A DNA stretch of 64,000 bases, taken from positions 251,240 to 315,239 of the forward strand of contig DGTS01000011.1 in NCBI GenBank assembly GCA_002394385.1, given 5' to 3'. The translations under genes were made by a program, and so were the position numbers. Shown here in pieces: positions 17,158 through 25,618 of this stretch (the stretch's first letter is position 1; each line of letters begins with the position of its first letter). Source of the DNA: Prevotella sp. UBA4330 (GTDB lineage Bacteria; Bacteroidota; Bacteroidia; Bacteroidales; Bacteroidaceae). The notes below the pieces were generated by a model. The model had not been told where the DNA came from and searched no databases. It was given only the letters and a program-made list of their open reading frames with translations.

Positions 17158-17703
17158 ATGAAAATCTACATGATAAGACACACAAGTGTGGGTGTGCCAA
17201 AGGGCACCTGCTACGGCTGGACTGATGTTCCCGTTGCCGCCACCTTCGAGCAAGAGGCGGCAGAAACAAAGAGCAACCTTGAGAAGATGCTCGGCATCAA
17301 CAAACTGGACATGGTGTTCTCGTCGCCGCTCACCAGAGCACGCAAGTTAGCGGCATTCTGCGGTTACGACACTCCCGTAACCGACGACCGGCTGAAGGAG
17401 ATGAACATGGGCGACTGGGAAATGATGCGCTACGACGACATTGAGAGCAAAGACCCCGCGATATTAAAGTGGTATAACGACTACATGAACCTTGCCGCCA
17501 CCAATGGCGAGAGTTACCGATTGCTATATCAGCGCGTGGCCGACTTCCTTGACGAACTGCGTCAGAAAGATTATGAGCGCGTGGCAATCTTTGCTCACGG
17601 CGGTGTGCTTATCTGCGCCGGTGTCTATGCACGCCTGTTTCCCGAAGAAGAGTGCTTCAGTCATCTTGTACCATACGGCGGAATACAATTAATTGAATTA
17701 TGA
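17158..17703 (+). CDS. cobC: Alpha-ribazole phosphatase (histidine phosphatase family)
   Basis: A 181-residue phosphoglycerate-mutase-like phosphatase. The catalytic RHG motif appears as IRHTSVG (residues 5-11), and later residues are SSPLTRARKLA and FAHGGVLICAG near residue 142, giving the two histidines of the family. It removes the phosphate from alpha-ribazole phosphate or adenosylcobalamin phosphate. Position 7 bp after cobS in a cob operon supports this role over a general phosphatase. The operon ends in a bidirectional terminator at 17761-17798. Confidence 0.9.
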   Translation: MKIYMIRHTSVGVPKGTCYGWTDVPVAATFEQEAAETKSNLEKMLGINKLDMVFSSPLTRARKLAAFCGYDTPVTDDRLKEMNMGDWEMMRYDDIESKDPAILKWYNDYMNLAATNGESYRLLYQRVADFLDELRQKDYERVAIFAHGGVLICAGVYARLFPEEECFSHLVPYGGIQLIEL

Positions 17704-17760
17704 TGACCTCCACATCAAGATGAATCTTATTCATCTTCAACAACTAACAAAGAGAAACAA

Positions 17761-17798
17761 AAATGCCCGCAACTTCGACATTTGCGGGCATTTCTTTA
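17761..17798. terminator. Bidirectional terminator between cobC and the oxidoreductase operon
   Basis: AAATGCCCGCAA pairs with TTTGCGGGCATTT across an 8-nt loop, with A-rich and T-rich flanks suited to both directions. It separates convergent operons. Confidence 0.85.
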
Positions 17799-17815
17799 TC
17801 TTATAAACATGAGAG

Positions 17816-18358
17816 TCACATCTTCTGGATGATTGTTCTGCCAGCCTTGATGGCCTCCATATTAAGCGGAATGAGGGCATGATGGCGCTCAGGCAGGGTC
17901 TTGAAGAGAGCCTTCTCCACACCCTTGTCGCTGACAACGGGACAAACCTCAAGCAGTCCGCCAAGCACAATCATATTGAACACCTTCGAGTTTTTCATCT
18001 CGGCAGCCTTGTCCATTGCGTCGATGCGATAGACGGTGATGTCCTTTCGTGTCGGCGGATTGATGATTCCGAAACCATCGTAGATGAGTATTCCACCTGG
18101 TTTGATTCTCGGCTCAAACTTATCGAGTGACGGCTGGTTGAGCACGATGGCAATGTCATACTTGCTCAGAATAGGCGACGATATGCGCTCGTCGCTCACA
18201 ATCACTGTCACGTTGGCTGTACCGCCGCGCTGTTCTGGTCCGTACGCAGGCATCCACGTAACCTCTTTATCCTCCATCAGTCCGGAGTAAGCGAGAATCT
18301 TTCCCATCGAAAGCACGCCCTGACCACCGAAACCACTTATAATAATTTCTTGTTTCAT
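17816..18358 (-). CDS. 2-oxoacid:ferredoxin oxidoreductase, gamma subunit
   Basis: A 180-residue gamma subunit of the pyruvate/2-oxoacid:ferredoxin oxidoreductase family, starting IIISGFGGQGVLSMGKILAY and carrying PAYGPEQRGGTANVTV. With the beta, alpha and ferredoxin subunits upstream it forms a four-gene set that decarboxylates 2-oxoacids (2-oxoglutarate or branched-chain 2-oxoacids) to acyl-CoA with reduced ferredoxin. Substrate cannot be set from sequence alone; VorABCD/KorABCD are both possible. Last gene of the operon, 13 bp after beta. Confidence 0.9.
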   Translation of the reverse strand: MKQEIIISGFGGQGVLSMGKILAYSGLMEDKEVTWMPAYGPEQRGGTANVTVIVSDERISSPILSKYDIAIVLNQPSLDKFEPRIKPGGILIYDGFGIINPPTRKDITVYRIDAMDKAAEMKNSKVFNMIVLGGLLEVCPVVSDKGVEKALFKTLPERHHALIPLNMEAIKAGRTIIQKM

Positions 18359-18371
18359 AGCACTATCCTCC

Positions 18372-19142
18372 TTACTCTTTAGTTGTGTCCTTTAAATCTC
18401 CCTGCGGATAGAACGGGAACATGTTCTCCTCCATCCACTTATTAGCCTTTGACGGCGGCATCTTCCAACCGCTGTTACATGTAGAGGTGACCTCAACGAG
18501 GCACGAGCCCTTGCATGCCATGTTAGCCTCGAAAGCCTTGCGTATGGCCTTCTTTGCCTTCAGTATATGTCCCACGGTATCAACACTCTGGCGAGTCACA
18601 TAGCATGTGCCCTCGAGTTGTGCTGCAATCTCAGGCATCTTGAGAGGATAACCGTGCAGTTCGGGCACACGACCGTAAGGACAAGTGGCTGTTTTCTGCC
18701 CGAGCAGTGTTGTAGGAGCCATCTGTCCACCCGTCATGCCATAGATGGCATTGTTGATGAAGATGATGGTGATGTTCTCGCCACGGTTCAGGGCATGAAT
18801 TGTCTCGGCAGTACCGATACATGCCAAGTCGCCGTCTCCCTGATAGGTGAACACCAGACGGTCGGGCCACAGACGCTTGATGGCGGTGGCGATGGCTGGC
18901 GCACGTCCGTGGGCAGCCTCCTGCCAGTCGATGTCAATATAACGGTAAGCGAAGACAGCGCAGCCCACTGGAGACACGCCGATAGACTTCTCCTCCATTC
19001 CCATTTCCTCTATCACCTCTGCAACGAGTTTATGTACGACGCCATGCGAGCATCCCGGGCAATAGTGCATGGGCACATCGTTCATCAGCGTCGGCTTCTT
19101 ATACACCAGATTCTCTGGGCTTATAATATCATTCTTTTCCAT
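18372..19142 (-). CDS. 2-oxoacid:ferredoxin oxidoreductase, beta (ThDP) subunit
   Basis: A 256-residue thiamine-diphosphate-binding subunit. The residues HYCPGCSHGVVHKL near 27-40 and the ThDP/Mg2+ motif YQGDGDLACIGTAETIHALNRG near 100 followed by INNAIYGMTGGQMAPTT are those of OFOR beta subunits. It forms the active site with the alpha subunit, which lies 3 bp upstream. The C-terminal residues include EVTSTCNSGW. The short form lacks the extra Fe-S domain, in line with a separate ferredoxin-like subunit at 20232-20492. Confidence 0.93.
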   Translation of the reverse strand: MEKNDIISPENLVYKKPTLMNDVPMHYCPGCSHGVVHKLVAEVIEEMGMEEKSIGVSPVGCAVFAYRYIDIDWQEAAHGRAPAIATAIKRLWPDRLVFTYQGDGDLACIGTAETIHALNRGENITIIFINNAIYGMTGGQMAPTTLLGQKTATCPYGRVPELHGYPLKMPEIAAQLEGTCYVTRQSVDTVGHILKAKKAIRKAFEANMACKGSCLVEVTSTCNSGWKMPPSKANKWMEENMFPFYPQGDLKDTTKE

Positions 19143-19145
19143 GGC

Positions 19146-20228
19146 TTACATCAGTTTGGTTTTGATAGCATTTACAATCTCATCCGGCTCGGGAACGATA
19201 CCTCCCAAACGTCCAAAGTGTTCCACAGGCACAGCGCCATTGATGGCAAGGCGAACGTCCTCAACCATCTGACCGGCGTTAATCTCAGCGACGAGAACGC
19301 CCTTCTTTCCGCGTGCTGCCTCAGCAATCTGCTTCGACGGGAACGGCCACAGAGTGATTGGCCGGAACAGTCCGACCTTGATTCCTTCCTCATGAGCAAG
19401 TTCGAGCGCTTTCTCCGCGATGCGGGCAGCAGAGCCGAAACTTACTATCATATACTCGGCATCGTCGAGGTGTTGTGTTTCATAGCGCACCTCCTTGTCG
19501 CGTATTTCCTGATACTTCTCCTGCAGATGGATGTTGCGTTTTTCCATCTCCTCAGAGCGCAGTTCGAGCGATGTGATGATGTTAGGCTGACGGTCCTTGG
19601 TGCGGCCGAATGTAGCCCAAGGGCACTCCTTCTTCACTTCCTCCTCGGTGCGGCGTGGCTTGTAAGGCGGCAGCACCACCTTCTCCATCATCTGTCCGAT
19701 GACACCGTCGGAGAGAATCATCGCGGGGTTGCGGTATTTGAATGCCAGTTCAAAGGCGAGGTCAACAAAGTCGGCCATCTCCTGCACGCTGTTCGGAGCG
19801 AGGGTTATGACGTAGTAGTCGCCATTTCCACCGCCGCGTGTTGCCTGGAAATAGTCTGCCTGAGACGGCTGTATTGTTCCCAGACCGGGACCGCCGCGCT
19901 GCACGTTGACAAAGAGTCCGGGCAGTTCGGCACCAGCCATATAGGCAATGCCCTCCTGCATCAGTGCCACGCCTGGGCTTGACGATGATGTCATCACACG
20001 CTTGCCAGCGCCGGCACCTCCATAAACCATGTTGATTGAAGCCACCTCGCTCTCGGCCTGAACCACCACCATGCCAGTGGTTTCCCATGGCTTCAGTTCG
20101 GCGAGTGTCTCGATTACCTCACTCTGCGGCGTGATTGGATATCCGAAATATCCGTCAGTACCACAGCGGATTGCGGCATGGGCTATCGCCTCATTGCCTT
20201 TCATAAGAGTTACTTCCTGTTCTGCCAT
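19146..20228 (-). CDS. 2-oxoacid:ferredoxin oxidoreductase, alpha subunit (VorB-type)
   Basis: A 360-residue alpha subunit. It begins with the substrate-domain motif KGNEAIAHAAIRCGTDGYFGYPITPQSEV, followed by QAESEVASINMVYGGAGAGKRVMTSSSSPG, as in the 3-methyl-2-oxobutanoate:ferredoxin oxidoreductase VorB type. The segment NVQRGGPGLGTIQPSQADYF is also characteristic. It begins 3 bp after the ferredoxin subunit. In a strain with a complete ilv operon a branched-chain 2-oxoacid activity could run in either direction, but this is inference. Confidence 0.92.
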   Translation of the reverse strand: MAEQEVTLMKGNEAIAHAAIRCGTDGYFGYPITPQSEVIETLAELKPWETTGMVVVQAESEVASINMVYGGAGAGKRVMTSSSSPGVALMQEGIAYMAGAELPGLFVNVQRGGPGLGTIQPSQADYFQATRGGGNGDYYVITLAPNSVQEMADFVDLAFELAFKYRNPAMILSDGVIGQMMEKVVLPPYKPRRTEEEVKKECPWATFGRTKDRQPNIITSLELRSEEMEKRNIHLQEKYQEIRDKEVRYETQHLDDAEYMIVSFGSAARIAEKALELAHEEGIKVGLFRPITLWPFPSKQIAEAARGKKGVLVAEINAGQMVEDVRLAINGAVPVEHFGRLGGIVPEPDEIVNAIKTKLM

Positions 20229-20231
20229 AGG

Positions 20232-20492
20232 TCAATCCTCCATACGTTTTTTGTAAACCGTAATACATCCGTCAGGACACACGATAGCGCACGAAGCACA
20301 CCCGATGCAATCATCAGGATTCGCTGCTTCCACGTATGGGTATCCGTGGACATTCACTTTCTTTGCTGCCAAGGCGATTACCCCCTTTGGACAGGCCTCG
20401 GCACAAAGTGCGCAGCCCTTGCATCGGTCGGTATTCACCACGATAGCACCTCTGAATTTTGCCATAATGTTTGTTTTTGTCCTGCTCGCCAT
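20232..20492 (-). CDS. 4Fe-4S ferredoxin-like delta subunit of the oxidoreductase
   Basis: An 86-residue protein with two 4Fe-4S motifs: CKGCALCAEACPKGVI and CIGCASCAIVCPDGCI. It carries electrons between the ThDP subunits and ferredoxin and is the first oxidoreductase gene, 3 bp before alpha. It lies 27 bp after the small TPR gene, in the same transcript direction. Confidence 0.93.
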   Translation of the reverse strand: MASRTKTNIMAKFRGAIVVNTDRCKGCALCAEACPKGVIALAAKKVNVHGYPYVEAANPDDCIGCASCAIVCPDGCITVYKKRMED

Positions 20493-20519
20493 GCCGCCCC
20501 AGCCAAGGCAGCACGGTTC

Positions 20520-20699
20520 TCAGGGGTTGTACATGTCTTTACAATAGTAGTTCAATATGTCGTCGAGCATCCGTTTTGCCTCGACGGCAGGGCTGTGTGG
20601 ATCTAAGGCTATGGCTTCAAGGTAACAGTTGATTGCTTCCTGAAAATTACCCTGTTGCCGGTAGTTGTTGCCCTGCTTATAGTATTCTTCGGCTGTCAT
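20520..20699 (-). CDS. 59-residue TPR protein
   Basis: A short gene that is easy to miss. The ATG at 20699 overlaps the folD stop as ATGA, and the stop is at 20520. The product contains one clear tetratricopeptide motif (EEYYKQGNNYRQQGNFQEAI, then YLEAIALDP) and an extra helix. A TPR gene ahead of the four-subunit oxidoreductase is a recurring arrangement in Bacteroidales, so a role in assembly or regulation of that complex is plausible but unproven. Confidence 0.85.
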   Translation of the reverse strand: MTAEEYYKQGNNYRQQGNFQEAINCYLEAIALDPHSPAVEAKRMLDDILNYYCKDMYNP

Positions 20700-21571
20700 T
20701 TTCTCTTATATGCCTCCAGCGTGTTCTTCATCAGCGAGCAGATGGTCATCGGACCCACGCCGCCTGGCACTGGAGTGATGAACGAACATTTCGGTGCCAC
20801 CTCGTCGAACTTCACGTCACCGTTCAGACGGAAGCCGCTCTTGCGAGTAGCATCGGGAACGCGGGTGGTGCCCACGTCAATCACCACGGCACCTTCTTTC
20901 ACCATGTCGGCCGTCACGAAGTCGGGCTGACCTATCGCGGCGATAATGATGTCGGCTTCGCGGCACTCCTCTTTCAGAGTCTTCGAGCGGCTGTGGCACA
21001 CCGTCACCGTGGCATCGCCATACTGCTTCTGCATCATCAACTGCGCCATCGGCTTGCCCACGATGTTCGAGCGGCCCAGAACGACGCATTTCTTTCCCGA
21101 TGTCTCTATGCCATAGCGCTGCAACAGCGTCACAATGCCAAGGGGTGTGGCTGAGATGAAGCACGGCAGACCTATCGACATGCGTCCGACGTTGATGGGA
21201 TGGAATCCGTCAACATCCTTGCGGTAGTCTATTGTCTCAATCACTTTCTGCTCGTCGATGTGTCTCGGCAGCGGCAGTTGCACTATGAAGCCGTCTATCG
21301 ACGCGTCTTCGTTCAACTGGCGCACCTTGTCGAGCAGTTCTGCCTCAGTAACATCCGACTCATATCGAATCAGCGTTGACTGGAAACCGCACGCGTCGCA
21401 TGCCAGCACCTTGTTCTTAACGTATGTCTCGCTGCCTCCGTCGTGCCCCACGAGGATAGCAGCCAGATGCGGACGTTTCTTTCCGTGTGCCACGAGGTCT
21501 TCCACCTCGTGTCTTATCTCTTCTTTAATCTTGGCGGCTGTTGCCTTGCCGTCTATCAATGTGTAACTCAT
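20696..21571 (-). CDS. folD: Bifunctional methylenetetrahydrofolate dehydrogenase/cyclohydrolase
   Basis: A 291-residue enzyme interconverting 5,10-methylene-THF, methenyl-THF and 10-formyl-THF with NADP. The catalytic lysine motif is SETYVKNKVLACDACGF near residues 49-65, the FolD signature is DGFIVQLPLPRHID near 93-106, and the nucleotide-binding region is VVLGRSNIVGKPMAQLM near 160. The C-terminus has PVPGGVGPMTICSLMKNT. It lies 8 bp after ffh and overlaps the TPR gene by 4 bp, so one operon seems to carry ffh, folD and the oxidoreductase. Confidence 0.96.
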   Translation of the reverse strand: MSYTLIDGKATAAKIKEEIRHEVEDLVAHGKKRPHLAAILVGHDGGSETYVKNKVLACDACGFQSTLIRYESDVTEAELLDKVRQLNEDASIDGFIVQLPLPRHIDEQKVIETIDYRKDVDGFHPINVGRMSIGLPCFISATPLGIVTLLQRYGIETSGKKCVVLGRSNIVGKPMAQLMMQKQYGDATVTVCHSRSKTLKEECREADIIIAAIGQPDFVTADMVKEGAVVIDVGTTRVPDATRKSGFRLNGDVKFDEVAPKCSFITPVPGGVGPMTICSLMKNTLEAYKRK

Positions 21572-21579
21572 AATCTTTT

Positions 21580-22908
21580 TTATTTAGGCATTGGCATTCC
21601 TTTCATCATGCCCTTCATGCCGCCGCTGGTCACCATCTTCATCATCTTGCGCGTCTGGTCGAACTGCTTTATCAGTCGGTTCACCTCCTGAATGCTTGTT
21701 CCCGAACCTTTCGCTATGCGATTGCGGCGGCTGGTGTTCAGTATCTCGGGATTGCTGCGCTCCTTGGGTGTCATGCTCTGGATAATCGCCTCGATGCCTT
21801 TGAAAGCATCATCGTCGATGTCAACATCCTTTATCGCCTTGCCCACTCCTGGAATCATGGCAGCCAGGTCCTTCAGATTACCCATCTTCTTTATCTGCTG
21901 TATCTGTCCGAGGAAGTCATTGAAGTCGAACTTGTTCTTCATGATCTTCTTCTGCAGGCGTTTCGCCTCTTCCTCGTCATACTGTTCCTGAGCGCGCTCA
22001 ACGAGCGAGACGATGTCGCCCATTCCCAGTATTCGGTCGGCCATTCGCTCGGGGTGGAACACGTCGATGGCCTCCATCTTCTCGCCCGTTCCCACGAACT
22101 TGATAGGCTTAGTCACCACCGTGCGTATCGAGAGCGCTGCACCGCCACGGGTGTCTCCGTCGAGTTTTGTCAGCACCACGCCGTCGAAGTCGAGTCTTTC
22201 GTTGAACTCTCGCGCGGTGTTCACGGCATCCTGACCCGTCATCGAGTCAACCACGAACAGTGTTTCGTCAGGGTTGAGCGCCTTCTTCAGCGTCTCTATC
22301 TCCTGCATCATCTCCTCGTCAACGGCGAGACGACCGGCAGTATCGACGATGACAACATCGTTTCCCTTGGCCTTAGCCTCGGCAATGGCATGGTTGGCAA
22401 TGCTCACCACGTCCTTGCTCTCCGGCTCGCAATATACTGGAACATCGACCGATGCGCCCACCACCTTCAACTGCTCTATAGCAGCGGGGCGGTAAACGTC
22501 GCACGCCACGAGCAGAGGCTTCTTGCGCTGCTTTGTCTTCAGCATGTTTGCCAGTTTTCCGCTGAACGTCGTCTTACCCGAGCCTTGCAATCCCGACATC
22601 AGTATTATGGCGGGCTTACCCTCGAGGTGCAGTTCCGATGCGGTGCCACCCATCAGCGCGGCGAGTTCGTCGTGAACAATCTTCACCATCAACTGCCCCG
22701 GCTTGATTGCCGTGAGCACGTTCATGCCCAGTGCCTTCTGCTTCACCGTGTCGGTGAACTGCTTAGCCACTTTATAGTTAACGTCGGCATCGAGCAGCGC
22801 ACGGCGCACGTCCTTCAAGGTTTCCGCAACGTTTATCTCGGTGATTTTACCTTCACCTTTAAGTATCTTGAACGACCTTTCAAGTCTGTCACTTAAATTC
22901 TCAAACAT
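21580..22908 (-). CDS. ffh: Signal recognition particle GTPase (SRP54)
   Basis: A 442-residue SRP protein that binds signal sequences and SRP RNA and delivers ribosomes to the membrane with FtsY. The N-domain helices come first, then the G-domain P-loop GLQGSGKTTFSGKLA near residue 110, DTAGRLAVDEEMM, and TKLDGDTRGGAALS. The M-domain ends in a Met-rich tail (MMKMVTSGGMKGMMKGMPMP) that binds hydrophobic signal peptides. It is transcribed from a -7 element at 22973-22980 and is probably the first gene of the operon with folD. Confidence 0.97.
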   Translation of the reverse strand: MFENLSDRLERSFKILKGEGKITEINVAETLKDVRRALLDADVNYKVAKQFTDTVKQKALGMNVLTAIKPGQLMVKIVHDELAALMGGTASELHLEGKPAIILMSGLQGSGKTTFSGKLANMLKTKQRKKPLLVACDVYRPAAIEQLKVVGASVDVPVYCEPESKDVVSIANHAIAEAKAKGNDVVIVDTAGRLAVDEEMMQEIETLKKALNPDETLFVVDSMTGQDAVNTAREFNERLDFDGVVLTKLDGDTRGGAALSIRTVVTKPIKFVGTGEKMEAIDVFHPERMADRILGMGDIVSLVERAQEQYDEEEAKRLQKKIMKNKFDFNDFLGQIQQIKKMGNLKDLAAMIPGVGKAIKDVDIDDDAFKGIEAIIQSMTPKERSNPEILNTSRRNRIAKGSGTSIQEVNRLIKQFDQTRKMMKMVTSGGMKGMMKGMPMPK

Positions 22909-22972
22909 CGGTTTCTCTTTTCTCTAAATTAATAAATTTCGGATAAAAATTCTTCCCTATCAAAATCATTTG

Positions 22973-22980
22973 CAAAGATA
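22973..22980 (-). promoter_or_regulatory. -7 element TATCTTTG of the ffh operon
   Basis: Consensus octamer on the minus strand, 64 bp before the ffh start. The rest of the 396-bp spacer holds repeat array B and AT-rich DNA. Confidence 0.65.
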
Positions 22981-23140
22981 TATAAAATAATGTAATAACG
23001 GCATAATGTCAGCACCAATTTAAAGTATTTTAAAACAATAATTAACTAAAATGCGCACATAGAGGATATAATGTGCAGTTTTGGGCGAATTGTAAAGCAA
23101 AATAACCTGTTTCGGTTTCCAAAAAATGTCATTCCGCAAA

Positions 23141-23250
23141 GTAAAATAGCCTATATTACTGAGTAAAATAGCCTATTTTGGTGAGTAATATAGGCTATAT
23201 TGGTAAACGAAACCGCCAATATTGGTCGGCAATATCGGTGGTTTCGCTTT
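23141..23250. repeat. 22-bp-period array B (five units)
   Basis: Units start at 23141, 23163, 23185, 23207 and 23229. The first three are GTAAAATAGCCTATATTAC-type near-palindromes. The fourth and fifth switch to CGAAACCGCCAATATTGG and its approximate reverse complement CAATATCGGTGGTTTCG, with no change of the 22-bp register. A further degenerate unit may lie at about 23096-23117. The array starts 54 bp past the 3' end of the TonB receptor gene. Confidence 0.92.
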
Positions 23251-23304
23251 ATGAATGACGGTAAACGTGCTTCCTTTCGGAATTGAAGAAAGCCCGTGAG
23301 GCTG

Positions 23305-25401
23305 TTAAATGTCGAACGTGAGAGGGATGACGAGTTTCAGCGTAATGTTCCTTCCCATGTTGAAGACGCCCATTCGGCCTGTCACGTTGTTCGTGTCAGC
23401 ATATTTCAGTCGCGACAGGTGGTTCTGATATGCGCGGTCGAAGATGTTGGCAACGGTAAGGTATAGAGACACTATCTTCTTGCTATGGTGCTGGATATCA
23501 GTGCCTGCGGTGAAGTTGAAGAGTGTATATGATGGCGTTGCCGTCTCGGTTTCGTTTGCCGCGAGGAAGTGATTCTGCCTCAGATCACACTCCATCTCCA
23601 ATTCAACAAAAGCATTGTTGAAGAGGTTTGACGAGTGGCTATGCACGGAAGACGGGTGATGGAAGTCGTAATGAACGGTGGAGAGCCATCTCGGAGCGGG
23701 TGTGAACGGCAGATAGCGCTCGTCTTTCGGCTTGTCGAGAAGTCGGCTATCCACATAACTGAACGAGTTCTCCCAATGCAGATGATGGAAGGGGTGAAGT
23801 ATGGCTCGCGCCTCTCCGCCCAGCAGGCGCGCTGTTCCCTGACGGTTCTGATATACAGGCATTCCCTCTATTTCGGTGCCGTCGCGTTGCAGATAGATGA
23901 AATTGCTGATGCGGTTGGCGAAGAGCGACAACTGCATCGAGAAGATTTCTGTTGAGAAGTCGAGCCCGAGGTCGGCCTGCCAACTGTACTCTGGCTTTAG
24001 GTCGTGGTTGCCTATCTCATATCTTAGAGTTCCTTCGTGCACTCCGTTGCTGCCCATCTCGCTCATGTTTGGCGCGCGGAAACCGCGTGCGATGTTAAAA
24101 CGCAGGTCGGTGTTCTGGCTCAGGTTATAAACCACTCCGATGCTTCCCGTAAGTCCGCTGAACGAACGCGAGAACTGCTCGAAGCGCATCTCGCCCTCCT
24201 CCATGAGCGAATGGCTGTGCAGATGGCGCGTGTCGTAGCGCAGTCCGCCGCTGACGTGCAGGCGGTCGGCGTATGACTTCGACGCTGTGGCGAACACTCC
24301 CAGGTCGAAAAGATTGTACGACGGTATGAGATATTCCTCGCCTTTGTTGAGCGAGCGCTGGTACATTCCGCCCGCACCAACGTTCATTGTCACGCCACTG
24401 AACTCGGGTGTGACATATCGGATGTCGTAATTCAGCGTGTGAAGCATGAAGTCGAGTTCGCACTCGTCAGCCTCCTCAAACTCCTGACGGCGGTTCTGCT
24501 GATAGCCGACAATGGTTTTCAGCCTGCCCTGCCCTATGCGGAACTGGTTGTCGATGACCGCCTTGTAGTGTTTCACTTGCTGGAAAGGAGCCAGCCGTCC
24601 GTAATGTTTGCCATTGTCCTCTGCCACGAGTTCGCCTGTTGTCTCGTCGCGCTCGCCCTCGATGATGCCTGGTGTGAGGTGGTAGTATCCCAGTTTCAGG
24701 TGCGAATATCCCCACGCCCCGTTTAGCCCGAACATTCCCGAGAGGGCGCGTTCGGCGAATCTGCTTCCCGGCACACGGCCGTCGAAGCGGTTCTTATAGT
24801 CGTGAGCCATCTTCTGACTCCAGTGCCAGTCCCACACAAAGGCATTTTTATGGCCCGCAGTGCTCAGACTGTATGCCCAGAGGCCGTTGTTGGTTTGGTA
24901 TTCCGTTTCAGCGTCGAACGCCATTTCTCCCTCTGGAAGCAGCGGTGCATCCTTCATTATCAGCACTCCCGCAAGCGCATCGGAGCCGTACATCAGCGAT
25001 GCAGGGCCCTTCATTATCTCTACAGAATGAACACTGTTTGGGTCAATCTCTATACCGTGCTCATCGCCCCACTGCTGCCCTTCCTGCCTTATGCCGTCGT
25101 TCACAACGAGCACACGGTTGTATCCCAGTCCGCGAATCACTGGCTTTGAGATGCCGCTGCCCGTGCTCACCTGAGCCACTCCCGGCTGCTTGGCTATGGC
25201 GTCTATGAGGTTTGTTGACGAATGAGTGTTGAGTTGTCTTGCAGAAATCACCGACACAGGTGACGGCGAACGGCTGATGTGTGTGTTGCCCGTGAGTCCC
25301 GTCACCACCACTTCGTTCAGGTGGACGCAACTATCTGGTTCTGCCGCATGAGAACCAACAGGAGACAAAAATAACAAAAATGCAATTCCTGAATACTTCA
25401 T
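23305..25401 (-). CDS. TonB-dependent outer membrane receptor
   Basis: A 698-residue receptor. Residues 1-19 are a signal peptide, and LNEVVVTG near residue 28 is a TonB-box-like segment. The plug domain follows (VSVISARQLNTHSSTNLIDAIAKQPGVAQVSTGSGISKPVIRGLGYNRVLVVNDGIRQEGQQWG is the region at about 48-112) with the motif EIMKGPASLMYGSDALAGVL. The barrel ends in NITLKLVIPLTFDI with a hydrophobic C-terminus. The size and lack of an N-terminal carboxypeptidase-like domain place it with siderophore, metal or vitamin receptors rather than SusC glycan importers. It has no SusD partner. The substrate is unknown; nearby genes include a metal-efflux system. Confidence 0.9.
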   Translation of the reverse strand: MKYSGIAFLLFLSPVGSHAAEPDSCVHLNEVVVTGLTGNTHISRSPSPVSVISARQLNTHSSTNLIDAIAKQPGVAQVSTGSGISKPVIRGLGYNRVLVVNDGIRQEGQQWGDEHGIEIDPNSVHSVEIMKGPASLMYGSDALAGVLIMKDAPLLPEGEMAFDAETEYQTNNGLWAYSLSTAGHKNAFVWDWHWSQKMAHDYKNRFDGRVPGSRFAERALSGMFGLNGAWGYSHLKLGYYHLTPGIIEGERDETTGELVAEDNGKHYGRLAPFQQVKHYKAVIDNQFRIGQGRLKTIVGYQQNRRQEFEEADECELDFMLHTLNYDIRYVTPEFSGVTMNVGAGGMYQRSLNKGEEYLIPSYNLFDLGVFATASKSYADRLHVSGGLRYDTRHLHSHSLMEEGEMRFEQFSRSFSGLTGSIGVVYNLSQNTDLRFNIARGFRAPNMSEMGSNGVHEGTLRYEIGNHDLKPEYSWQADLGLDFSTEIFSMQLSLFANRISNFIYLQRDGTEIEGMPVYQNRQGTARLLGGEARAILHPFHHLHWENSFSYVDSRLLDKPKDERYLPFTPAPRWLSTVHYDFHHPSSVHSHSSNLFNNAFVELEMECDLRQNHFLAANETETATPSYTLFNFTAGTDIQHHSKKIVSLYLTVANIFDRAYQNHLSRLKYADTNNVTGRMGVFNMGRNITLKLVIPLTFDI

Positions 25402-25426
25402 TTACCTTTTCATTGAAAACAGAGTG

Positions 25427-25434
25427 CAAAGGTA
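25427..25434 (-). promoter_or_regulatory. -7 element TACCTTTG of the TonB receptor
   Basis: Matches TAnnTTTG on the minus strand, 25 bp before the receptor start. Confidence 0.6.
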
Positions 25435-25538
25435 ATAAAATAAGGTTAGAAAGCGACTCAGTGTTCTTGTTTTTTAACATATATCTTTTCCCTGCATCGC
25501 TTTTTCATTTTGTGGCGTATCATAAAACGCCAATGGTG

Positions 25539-25569
25539 TTTGCCCTTTTTGTTTTTATTAGTATATTTG
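25539..25569 (+). promoter_or_regulatory. Complete promoter TTTG-N19-TATATTTG of the GH95 gene
   Basis: TTTG at 25539-25542 and TATATTTG at 25562-25569 are separated by 19 bp, the optimal Bacteroidetes layout. The GH95 start is at 25619. Confidence 0.8.
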
Positions 25570-25618
25570 CAGGACTTTACGCATTGAGGTCTAAATCATA
25601 ACCACTAATCAATAAACA